In this document: positions 1 through 10,232 of the stretch, in pieces
How the letters are laid out: each line of letters starts with the position of its first letter
Numbering within the stretch: position 1 is the stretch's first letter
Origin: Coptis chinensis
Lineage: Eukaryota > Streptophyta > Magnoliopsida > Ranunculales > Ranunculaceae
DNA: 64,000 nt
Direction of reading: 5' to 3'
NCBI GenBank assembly: GCA_015680905.1
Contig: CM027382.1
Span: 1,736,001-1,800,000 of the forward strand
Notes under the pieces: model-generated
Databases searched by the model: none
The model's input: the letters and a program-made list of their open reading frames with translations, nothing else
Told to the model about the DNA's origin: nothing
Position numbers and translations under genes: made by a program

Positions 1-14
1 TCTTGTTGGATTAA

Positions 15-234
15 TCCGTGGCCGGAGCTTTAACATTTTGGGAGAAGGGGGTTATGGCGGACAAAAAACCAACTTGGTTGGTTTACTGTCATCTGTCATC
101 CTCATCTCTTCATTCCGTTTTTCTCTTTTTGTCTCTCTCACTCTCCCTTTTCCTCTCCCTCTCCTTCTCCATCTCCACTTCTCCATCTTCCTCTCCCACT
201 CCGCTCCTTGCTTTGCTTTAGCAAGATATACTAG
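15..234 (+). mobile_element. Non-autonomous Helitron, array copy 1
   Basis: It starts with TC after an A and ends with CTAG before a T, the A/T target expected of Helitrons. Its 3' end has the TATACTAG terminus shared by the family, but the hairpin just upstream is altered (GCTTTAGCAAG where copy 3 has CTGCTTAGCAG). The interior is CT-rich and non-coding. It occupies the same intron site as the copies at 3542 and 7070. Confidence 0.75.
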
Positions 235-1293
235 TATAATCTTTGTTGTCATTGTATTTTACTCTTACGGTCTATATATATATATAGAGAGAGAGAGAGA
301 AATAATCTTTGGGGATAGATTCAATCTCATGAATTTTTCTAGAATCATATCAAAGCAAGTAATGTTTTGAAAATTTGTATAAGTTAGCATTATGTTCTTA
401 AATGGCAAAATGGGGAATTTTCATTGTGAAATTATGCTACTAATTATAGTATGGAGACTTGAGTACTGAGATAATTTCATGAATTTAATATGCTGCTGGT
501 CCTAAAAGGTAAATATGGCATTTACTTATGTAATTAAAAACGCGGAAAAATAGGAGAGAATTGTGGCGAGAAAAAGACAGACAGACATGTTTAATGTCGT
601 CAAGGTGCTTCAAATCGGCAGAGCCTCATTAGTAAGTAGAATAGATATGGACCCATTTCTAGGCTTAATCTCATTTAGTTAGACAGAATTTTATGGCTTC
701 TGATGTTCAAATAATGTTGGATTCTTGTGCGGGTTACTATTAGATGCGATTAGTCCCCTTAGTTCTGCCAGAGTGCCTGTTGGCCATTGTCTATGATACT
801 CTTTCTTGGTATAATGTAAATGAGAAATCGCCCAATATCCTCTATCGGCTTTATTGCTAAAGTTAGAGTCCGACTGATGATTGAGAAGCAAGGGGAACTT
901 TCTGACTGATTATTGCTAAAGTTAGAGACAGACGTGTTTTTAACCATGGAACTGATGATTGAGAAGCAAGGGGTTAGTTTCAAGTGGAAAACTAGATTCG
1001 TAAGTGCTAAAGTTGTCAAACTATATGATGGTCTGGCCTTCTTTTCAATTTCCCCTTTTGGAAGTGAACATATTTTGTGTGTGTAACGTGAAATGCGGTA
1101 GTTAAATTGCAGTTGCTTCCAATGGTGACTGGCATTTTGTACTTTCGGCTTTTTTCTTAGTTTAGATTCTTTATACTTGTACAGGCTTTCTGAAAAGTTA
1201 TATATGCAAATACGTATTTGTTAATTTGAATTCAAGATGATCCCGTTGTGTATATTTTGGCTGGAATCTCATCATATAACATGTACATTGCAG

Positions 1294-1904
1294 CTAAAAC
1301 TGCAAAGGAGGTGTTGATGTATGAGCCTATTAATCGGAATCCTAATCCTCTCAGGATCGTTATGCTCTCAGAACAGTGTGAAAAAGCTAAAATTTGGATC
1401 AAGGATTTAGATTCAGCGGTTGATTGCGAAAACTTGGGGTTGATTTTTCATCAATATGGTACTGTCGTTTTTCTTTGGCGAAAGCGCTCAGGAGAATTTG
1501 GATTTGTTCAGTTCTCGGAGAAAAAAGCTGCGCTAGATGCTATTGCTGCTCTGAATGGGCGTTTATTAATGGGATAAGTGTAGATATTGTCCCTTATATT
1601 TCGAAGAAGAGAGAGAAGAAGAAGCAAGTCGATTCTGAAGTCTTCCTACTCTTTATGTAAAGTATATGCCGGTTGGTGCTTCCCCTATGATATTTGTGTT
1701 GTTTTGCAGCCTACGGTACTGTAGCAGATGTACATTTTGTGCTGAATGATGATGAATGCTGTACTGGTGCTTGTTATGTTAAGTACAAGAGAGAAGATGC
1801 TGCTGTGGCTTGTGGAACTGAATAAGTTATGCTATGAAGGTCAGAATTGGTTTGCTGAGCTGATGTCCAACTCTGAACAGGAAAGAAAGAGGCCCTACAT
1901 CTAA
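1294..1904 (+). pseudogene. PABP-like RRM gene, array copy 1 (exon 2 only)
   Basis: This is the second exon of the repeated RRM gene, starting after a TTGCAG acceptor. Exon 1 lies beyond the left edge. The start of the exon reads well, with a K-E-V-L-M-Y-E-P linker and then the RRM2 RNP2-like IWIKDL. The frame is then disturbed around 1465-1490, where extra bases lie just before the RNP1-like GEFGFVQF. It breaks again near 1556, where one G is missing relative to copy 3, and near 1800, where several bases of a GCT run are missing. If the assembly is right this copy is a pseudogene. Several breaks sit next to CAG/CTG-type sites that read differently in the sister copies, so consensus error is a serious alternative. 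Confidence 0.7.
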
Positions 1905-3171
1905 GAGTCCCTTATGCCACAGAAGAAGACAAGGATGGTCTTCAGTTAGCTGTCATAATCTGAAGCTGCAGAAAATCTACTGAGTGTGCAGCCGAATACT
2001 GTGGGCTAAATTGTAGACAGTTTGGATTTGGGGGGGTAGATTGTCCAAGGTTAGTTATGGACTCTTTATTTTCTGGTTTGTGAACAATTAATATTGATTT
2101 CTTGCAAACTTTCTCTCTTGTATTGTCGTTTGTCATTTTGTTTTCATTTCGATGTTTCTTTAGGAGGGAAGGATATATTTTTGTTAAAAAAATCTGGATA
2201 TGCATGGATATGCGCTAGAGAATAATATGCTACAGTATTCCTTACACCTCGCTTCTTCATCAACCGTCCACCACCAACAAATAAAACCTGGAAATTAGGA
2301 AAATTGAAGAAACGGACCTCTCTCATAGCAGTTTCAGATTGCTTCAGTGGATTTGTGAGGCTACATTTGGCCTGTGGTGTATGCTGCTACAACACGAGAT
2401 GCTCATCTTGATTTGGGTGTATCTTAGTATGTAGTTTGAATTACTTATGAGAAGGTGCGGAGTGTTTACGTTGGTTTGCCCTTTGGAGCTATATAAGATT
2501 TCTAAATAAGTTACTATTTGAATTGGCTTTAAAAGAAACGGATAGTGTAATAGATTGAAGTGGGTGTATTACTTGTATTACTAACAGGTAACATCACCCA
2601 TGCATCTTCCGACCGTACAGAGAACAATGCCTAACTAACATCTTATTTTTGTCGAGGGGATTCCTTTGAGCCCGGAAGTATGGAACACGACTACTGAGAG
2701 CACTGCATGGGATGGGATGTGGTGTCCAAAAATCTTTTGCTTAATCCTTGTTGAGCTAGTGAAATCGACTTAATTATTAGTCATTGAGCTAGGCTCTAGT
2801 TCATAATGCACAAATGCATCTCTCCTTTTTCTTTGAACTTAATCATTTATACAAGAAAATTTTACAAACTCTGAAAAAATTGCAAGAAAAAAAGAAAGAA
2901 AAGAATATCCCAATTTACAAGAAAGATTGAACTTAATTATTACTCTCGATTCATCCATGTTGAAATTGATTCCTAATTGTTCGATAATTACTTTATTTTC
3001 ATGTCGATAATAACTTGAATTGTTATCCATGTTTGGTTGATAAAATGTTTAACTTATATAGGGTGTGGTAATAATTGAACCTAATTTCTTGTGTTATCCG
3101 ATTAATTCAAGGATTCCTTTCTTTAACATACTTTGATATTTCTTGTGTTGCGGCTTCTTTTATTGTTGTCA

Positions 3172-5425
3172 ATGGCGTGCTTATCGAATAATAATGCGGC
3201 ACCAGGAGGATCATTAATCAATGCAACTCTTTACGTTCGTGGTTTTGATAGTGGGTAAACGGAAAAACAACTGTCGAACTTTTCAGTAAATATGGTGAAG
3301 TTATATCCGTTGAATTGCAAGAAGCGGACGTTATGCCTATGTCAATTTCAAGAGATTAGAAGATGGTATGTTTACAACTCACGGTTTCTTTTTATTGTAT
3401 TCTTGTCCAATCTGCATATTTATTTTTTACTTGATTGATTGCCGATATTGGAGTTTTCTTCCTTTTCTGTTTTCTTCTATTTTTAGACAATGTGATTTTT
3501 TTTTTTTTTTTCGATGTTGGTAATTGTTCATCGTTCGTTAATCCGTGGCCGGAGCCAACATTTTGGGAGAAGGGGGGGTTATGCGGACAAAAACCAACTT
3601 GGTTGGTTTAAATGCAATCTGTCCTCATCTCTTCATTCTGTTTTTTCTCTTTTTGTCTCTCTCACTCTCCCTTTTCCTCTCCCTCTCCTTCTCCATCTCC
3701 ACTTCTCCATCTTCCTCTCCCCTCCGCTCACCCTTGGCTGCTTAGCGGTATACTAGTATAATCTTTGTTGTCATTGTATTTTACTCTTCTACGGTCTATA
3801 TATATATAGAGAGAGAGAGAGAAATAATCTTTGGGGATAGATTCAATCTCATGAATTTTTCTAGAATCATATCAAAGCAGTAATGTTTTGAAAATTTGTA
3901 TAAGTTAGCATTATGTTCTTAAATGGCAATAACAGGAATTTTACTGTGAAATTATGCTACTAATTATAGTATGGAGACTTGAGTACTGAGATAATTTCAT
4001 GAATTTAATATGCTGCTGGTCCTAAAAGGTAAATATGGCATTTACTTATGTAATTAAAAACGCGGAAAAAATAGGAGAGAATTGTGGCGAGAAAAGACAG
4101 ACAGACATGTTTAATGTCGTCGGCGTGCTTCGAAATCGGCAGAGCCTCATTAGTAAGTAGAATAGATATGGACCCATTTCTAGGCTTAATCTCATTTAGT
4201 TAGACAGAATTTTATGGCTTCTGATGTTCAAATAATGTTGGATTCTTGTCTGGGTTACTATTAGATGCGATTAGTCCCCTTAGTTCGCCAGAGTGCCTGT
4301 TGGCCATTGTCTATGATACTCTTTCTTGGTATAATGTAAATGAGAAATCGTCCAATATCCTCTATCGGCTTTATTGCTAAAGTTAGAGTCCGACTGATGA
4401 TTGAGAAGCAAAGGGAACTTTCTGATTGATTATTGCTAAAGTTAGAGGCAGGGCGTGTTTTTAACCATGGAACTGATGATTGAGAAGCAAGGGGTTAGTT
4501 TCAAGTGGAAAACTAGATTAAGTAAGTGCTAAAGTTGTCAAACTATATGATGGTCTGGCCTTCTTTTCAATTTCCCTTTTGGAAGTGAACATATTTTGTG
4601 TGTGTAACGTGAAATGCGGTAGTTAAATTGCAGTTGCTTCCAATGGTGGTGGCATTTTGTACTTTCGGCTTTTTCTTAGTTTAGATTCTTTATACTTGTG
4701 CGGGCTTTCTGAAAAGTTATATATGCAAATACGTATTTGTTAATTTGAATTCAAGATGATCCCGTTGTGTATATTTTGGCTGGAATCTCATCATATAACA
4801 TGTACATTGCAGCTAAAACTGCAAAGGAGGTGTTGATGTATGAGCCTATTAATCGGAATCCTAATCCTCTCAGGATCGTTATGCTCTCAGAACAGTGTGA
4901 AAAAGCTAAAATTTGGATCAAGGATTTAGATTCAGCGGTTGATTGCGAAAACTTGGGGTTGATTTTTCATCAATATGGTAATGCTGCGTTTCTTCGCAGC
5001 CGTTCAGGGAGAATTTGGATTTGTTCAGTTCTCGGAGAAAAAAGCTGCGCTAGATGCTATTGCTGCTCTGAATGGGGCGTTTATTAATGGGATAAGTGTA
5101 GATATTGTCCCTTATATTTCGAAGAAGAGAGAAGAAGAAGCAAGTCGATTCTGAAGTCTTCCTACTCTTTATGTAAAGTATATGCGGTTGGTGCTTCCCC
5201 TATGATATTTGTGTTGTTTTGCAGCCCTACGGTACTGTAGCAGATGTACATTTTGTGCTGAATGATGATGAATGCTGTACTGGTGCTTGTTATGTTAAGT
5301 ACAAGAGAGAAGATGCTGCTGCTGTGGCGTTTGTGGAACTGAATAAGTTATGCTATGAAGGTCAGAATTGGTTTGCTGAGCTGATGTCCAACTCTGAACA
5401 GGAAAGAAAGAGGCCCTACATCTAA
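3172..5425 (+). pseudogene. PABP-like RRM gene, array copy 2
   Basis: Exon 1 is about 3172-3365 and exon 2 about 4813-5425, the same structure as copy 3. Exon 1 has a stop where copy 3 reads GTGGGGTAACGG, and single-base losses at 3271-3280 (CTGTCGAAC against CTGTCAGAAC) and 3321-3330 (GAAGCGGACG against GAAGGCAGACG). The splice acceptor before the ATG reads GCGG at 3151 where copies 3 and 4 have GCAG. Exon 2 has an altered stretch at 4979-5010 that shifts the frame before RNP1 of RRM2. Read literally it cannot make a full protein. Most differences are CAG/CTG against CG, so the breaks may be technical. Confidence 0.72.
3542..3756 (+). mobile_element. Non-autonomous Helitron, array copy 2
   Basis: It has a TC start after A and a CTAG end before T, at the same intron position as in copies 1 and 3. 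The terminal hairpin is slightly altered (GCTTAGCGG). Because it shares site and boundaries with the other copies, it was present in the ancestral unit before copies 1-3 multiplied. Confidence 0.78.
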
Positions 5426-6687
5426 GAGTCCCTTATGCCACAGAAGAAGACAAGGATGGTCTTCAGTTAGCTGTCGCAATCTGAAGCTGCAGAAAATCTA
5501 CTGAGTGTGCAGCCCGAATACTGTGGGCTAAATTGTAGACAGTTTGGATTTGGGGGTAGATTGTCCAAGGTTAGTTATGGACTCTTTATTTTCTGGTTTG
5601 TGAACAATTAATATTGATTTCTTGCAAACTTTCTCTGTATTGTCGTTTGTCATTTTGTTTTCATTTCTGATGTTTCTTTAGGAGGGAAGGATATATTTTT
5701 TGTTAAAAAAATCTGGATATGCATGGATATGCGCTAGAGAATAATATGCTACAGTATTCCTTACACCTGCTTCTTCATCAACCGCCCACCACCAACAAAT
5801 AAACCCTGGAAATTAGGAAAATTGAAGAACAGACCTCTCTCATAGCAGTTTCAGATTGCTCAGTGGATTTGTGAGGCTACATTTGGCCTGTGGTGTCTGC
5901 GCTACAAACACGAGATGCTCATCTTGATTTGGGTGTATCTTAGTATGTAGTTTGAATTACTTATGAGAAGGTCTGGAGTGTTTCTGTTGGTTTGCCACTG
6001 GAGCTATATAAGATTTCTAAATAAGTTACTATTTGAATTGGCTTTAAAAGAAACGGATAGTGTAATAGATTGAAGTGGGTGTATTACTTGTATTACTAAC
6101 AGGTAACATCACCCATGCATCTTCTGACTGGTACAGAGAACAATGCCTAACTAACATCTTATTTTTGTCAGAGGGATTCCTTTGAGCCCAGAAGTATGGA
6201 ACACGACTACAGAGCACTGCATGGGATGGGATGTGGTGTCCAAAAATCTTTTGCTTAATCCTTGTTGAGCTAGTGAAATCGACTTAATTATTAGTCATTG
6301 AGCTAGGCTCTAGTTCATAATGCAGCAAATGCATCTCTCCTTTTTTCTTTGAACTTAATCATTTATACAAGAAAATTTTACAAACTACGAAAAAATTGCC
6401 GAAGAAAAAGAAAGAAAAGAATATCCCAATTTACAAGAAAGATTGAACTTAATTATTACTCTCGATTCATCCATGTTGAAATTGATTCCTAATTGTTCGA
6501 TAATTACTTTATTTTCATGTCGATAATAACTTGAATTGTTATCCATGTTTGGTTGATAAAATGTTTAACTTATATAGGGTGTGGTAATAATTGAACCTAA
6601 TTTCTTGTGTTATCTGATTAATTCAAGGATTCCTTTCTTTAACATACTTTGATATTTCTTGTGTTGCAGCTTCTTTTATTGTTGTCA

Positions 6688-8954
6688 ATGGCGTGCTTAT
6701 CGAATAATAATGCGGCACCAGGAGGATCATTAATCAATGCAACTCTTTACGTTCGTGGTTTTGATAGTGGGGTAACGGAAAAACAACTGTCAGAACTTTT
6801 CAGTAAATATGGTGAAGTTATATCCGTTGAATTGCAAGAAGGCAGACGTTATGCCTATGTCAATTTCAAGAGATTAGAAGATGGTATGTTTACAACTCAC
6901 AGTTTCTTTTTTATTGTATTCTTGTCCAATCTGCATATTTATTTTTTACTTCAGTGATTGCCTGATATTGGAGTTTTCTTCCTTTTCTGTTTTCTTCTAT
7001 TTTAGACAATGTGTTTTTTTTTTTTTTTTTTTGCAATTCCGATGTTGGTAATTGTCTACTGTTCGTTAATCCGTGAGCGGAGCGAACATTTTGGGAGAAG
7101 GGGGGGGGGTTATGCAGACAAAAACCAACTTGGTTGGTTTCTGTCTGTCTGTCCTCATCTCTTCATTCTGTTTTTTCTCTTTTTGTCTCTCTCACTCTCC
7201 CTTTTCCTCTCCCTCTCCTTCTCCATCTCCACTTCTCCATCTTCCTCTCCCACTCCGCTCACCCCCACTGCTTAGCAGTATACTAGTATAATGCTGTTGT
7301 CATTGTATTTTACTCTTACGGTCTATATATATATAGAGAGAGAGAGAGAAATAATGCTGGGGATAGATTCAATCTCATGAATTTTTCTAGAATCATATCA
7401 AAGCAGTAATGTTTTGAAAATTTGTATAAGTTAGCATTATGTTCTTAAATGGCAATAACAGGAATTTTACTGTGAAATTATGCTACTAATTATAGTATGG
7501 AGACTTGAGTACTGAGATAATTTCATGAATTTAATATGCTGCTGGTCCTAAAAGGTAAATATGGCATTTACTTATGTAATTAAAAACGCGGAAAAAATAG
7601 GAGAGAATTGTGGCGAGAAAAGACAGACAGACATGTTTAATGTCGTCGGCGTGCTTCGAAATCGGCAGAGCCTCATTAGTAAGTAGAATAGATATGGACC
7701 CATTTCTAGGCTTAATCTCATTTAGTTAGACAGAATTTTATGGCTTCTGATGTTCAAATAATGTTGGATTCTTGTCTGGGTTACTATTAGATGCGATTAG
7801 TCCCCTTAGTTCTGCCAGAGTGCCTGTTGGCCATTGTCTATGATACTCTTTCTTGGTATAATGTAAATGAGAAATCGTCCAATATCCTCTATCGGCTTTA
7901 TTGCTAAAGTTAGAGTCCGACTGATGATTGAGAAGCAAGGGGAACTTTCTGACTGATTATTGCTAAAGTTAGAGACAGACGTGTTTTTAACCATGGAACT
8001 GATGATTGAGAAGCAAGGGGTTAGTTTCAAGTGGAAAACTAGATTCGTAAGTGCTAAAGTTGTCAAACTATATGATGGTCTGGCCTTCTTTTCAATTTCC
8101 CCTTTTGGAAGTGAACATATTTTGTGTGTGTAACGTGAAATGCGGTAGTTAAATTGCAGTTGCTTCCAATGGTGACTGGCATTTTGTACTTTCGGCTTTT
8201 TTCTTAGTTTAGATTCTTTATACTTGTACAGGCTTTCTGAAAAGTTATATATGCAAATACGTATTTGTTAATTTGAATTCAAGATGATCCCGTTGTGTAT
8301 ATTTTGGCTGGAATCTCATCATATAACATGTACATTGCAGCTAAAACTGCAAAGGAGGTGTTGATGTATGAGCCTATTAATCGGAATCCTAATCCTCTCA
8401 GGATCGTTATGCTCTCAGAACAGTGTGAAAAAGCTAAAATTTGGATCAAGGATTTAGATTCAGCGGTTGATTGCGAAAACTTGGGGTTGATTTTTCATCA
8501 ATATGGTACTGTCGTTTCTTGCGAGCGTTCAGGAGAATTTGGATTTGTTCAGTTCTCGGAGAAAAAAGCTGCGCTAGATGCTATTGCTGCTCTGAATGGG
8601 GCGTTTATTAATGGGATAAGTGTAGATATTGTCCCTTATATTTTCAAGAAGAGAGAGAAGAAGAAGCAAGTCGATTCTTTAAGTCTTCCTACTCTTTATG
8701 TAAAGTATATGCCGGTTGGTGCTTCCCCCTATGATATTTGTGTTGTTTTTGCAGCCTACGGTACTGTAGCAGATGTACATTTTGTGCTGAATGATGATGA
8801 ATGCTGTACTGGTGCTTGTTATGTTAAGTACAAGAGAGAAGATGCTGCTGCTGTGGCGCTTGTGGAACTGAATAAGTTATGCTATGAAGGTCAGAATTGG
8901 TTTGCTGAGCTGATGTCCAACTCTGAACAGGAAAGAAAGAGGCCCTACATCTAA
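6688..8954 (+). CDS. PABP-like protein with three RRMs (array copy 3, intact frame)
   Basis: Two exons, 6688-6883 and 8341-8954, join in frame (810 nt, 269 aa) at a GATG|GTATGT donor and a TTGCAG|CT acceptor. RRM1 has RNP2 LYVRGF (residues 20-25) and RNP1 RRYAYVNF (53-60). RRM2 has IWIKDL (99-104) and GEFGFVQF (130-137). RRM3 has LYVKYM (184-189). The linker after RRM1 (KEVLMYEPIN) and the spacing match the RRM1-RRM2-RRM3 order of cytoplasmic poly(A)-binding proteins, which bind mRNA poly(A) tails. The protein is far shorter than typical PABPs (above 600 aa) and lacks RRM4 and the C-terminal MLLE domain, so partner recruitment through MLLE is not expected. RRM3 RNP1 (TGACYVKY) is divergent. 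The upstream acceptor at 6669 suggests a leader intron. The 1457-bp intron holds a Helitron. Family is clear; function is inferred. Confidence 0.75.
7070..7286 (+). mobile_element. Non-autonomous Helitron (217 bp), array copy 3, reference copy
   Basis: The boundaries are proved by the empty site in copy 4 (10615/10616). Copy 3 reads GTTCGTTAA then TCCGTGAGCGGAG and so on to CTAG, then TATAATGCTG; copy 4 reads GTTCGTTAATATAATGCTG. This gives 5' TC, 3' CTAG, insertion between A and T and no target duplication, all Helitron hallmarks. A CTGC-TTA-GCAG hairpin lies at 7268-7278, just before TATACTAG. There is no coding capacity; the CT-rich interior gives only spurious Ser/Phe-rich frames. Confidence 0.9.
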
Positions 8955-9962
8955 GAGTCCCTTATGCCACAGAAGAAGACAAGGATGGTCTTCAGTTAGC
9001 TGTCGCAATCTGAAGCTGCAGAAAATCTACTGAGTGTGCAGCCGAATACTGTGGGCTAAATTGTAGACAGTTTGGATTGGGGGGTAGATTGTCCAAGGTT
9101 AGTTATGGACTCTTTATTTTCTGGTTTGTGAACAATTAATATTGATTTCTTGCAAACTTTCTACTGTATTGTCGTTTGTCATTTTGTTTTCATTTCTGAT
9201 GTTTCTTTAGGAGGGAAGGATATATTTTTGTTAAAAAAAAATCTGGATATGCATGGATATGCGCTAGAGAATAATATGCTACAGTATTCCTTACACCTGC
9301 TTCTTCATCAACCGTCCACCACCAACAAATAAACCTGGAAATTAGGAAAATTGAAGAACAGACCTCTCTCATAGCAGTTTCAGATTGCTCAGTGGATTTG
9401 TGAGGCTACATTTGGCCTGTGGTGTCTGCTACAACACGAGATGCTCATCTTGATTTGGGTGTATCTTAGTATGTAGTTTGAATTACTTATGAGAAGGTCT
9501 GGAGTGTTTCTGTTGGTTTGCCACTGGAGCTATATAAGATTTCTAAATAAGTTACTATTTGAATTGGCTTTAAAAGAAACGGATAGTGTAATAGATTGAA
9601 GTGGGTGTATTACTTGTATTACTAACAGGTAACATCACCCATGCATCTTCTGACTGGTACAGAGAACAATGCCTAACTAACATCTTATTTTTGTCAGAGG
9701 GATTCCTTTGAGCCCAGAAGTATGGAACACGACTACAGAGCACTGCATGGGATGGGATGTGGTGTCCAAAAATCTTTTGCTTAATCCTTATTGAGCTAGT
9801 GAAATCGACTTAATTATTAGTCATTGAGCTAGGCTCTAGTTCATAATGCAGCAAATGCATCTCTCCTTTTTTCTTTGAACTTAATCATTTATACAAGAAA
9901 ATTTTACAAACTACGAAAAAATTGCCGAAGAAAAAGAAAGAAAAGAATATCCCAATTTACAA

Positions 9963-10189
9963 TCACAGCATGCACTGACGGATGAGATCCCAACTAGTAT
10001 GGCATGCCAAATATCATGTATATAACTTCCCTCACAAACCTAGAACAGATAAGGATATCCGACACTTGGCTACCGTTGATAATTGGGAATCCGGATAATT
10101 TTAGGCTACGGCTTTCCAATTCTATATTCTATCTATAAATACAAGTCTACAATTACTTCCGCCTTCTGGTAATTTTTGTAGACTATCTC
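9963..10189 (+). other. 227-bp foreign block replacing 208 bp of the unit in array copy 4
   Basis: Copy 4 matches copies 2 and 3 up to ATTTACAA and again from TACTTTGATATTTC, but between these points has unrelated sequence in place of the 208 bp at 6437-6644 of copy 3. The block contains a TATA-like ATCTATAAATACA (about 10131) and short GATATCC/GGATAA motifs that would suit an LTR promoter fragment. No terminal TG...CA or target duplication was found, so its origin is unresolved. It lies immediately upstream of exon 1, where it could act as an alternative promoter. Confidence 0.6.
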
Positions 10190-10232
10190 TACTTTGATAT
10201 TTCTTGTGTTGCAGCTTCTTTTATTGTTGTCA

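Noticed and set aside
18-370. Ser/Phe/Leu-rich open frames in the CT-rich segments of copies 1-3 (also near 3514-3756 and 7009-7291)
   Set aside because: They translate the low-complexity interior of the Helitron, have no homology and change frame between copies.
691-1019. Minus-strand frames conserved between array copies (also near 7738-8066 and 11212-11736)
   Set aside because: They are conserved only because the DNA is duplicated. They lie antisense in the intron and have no recognisable domain.
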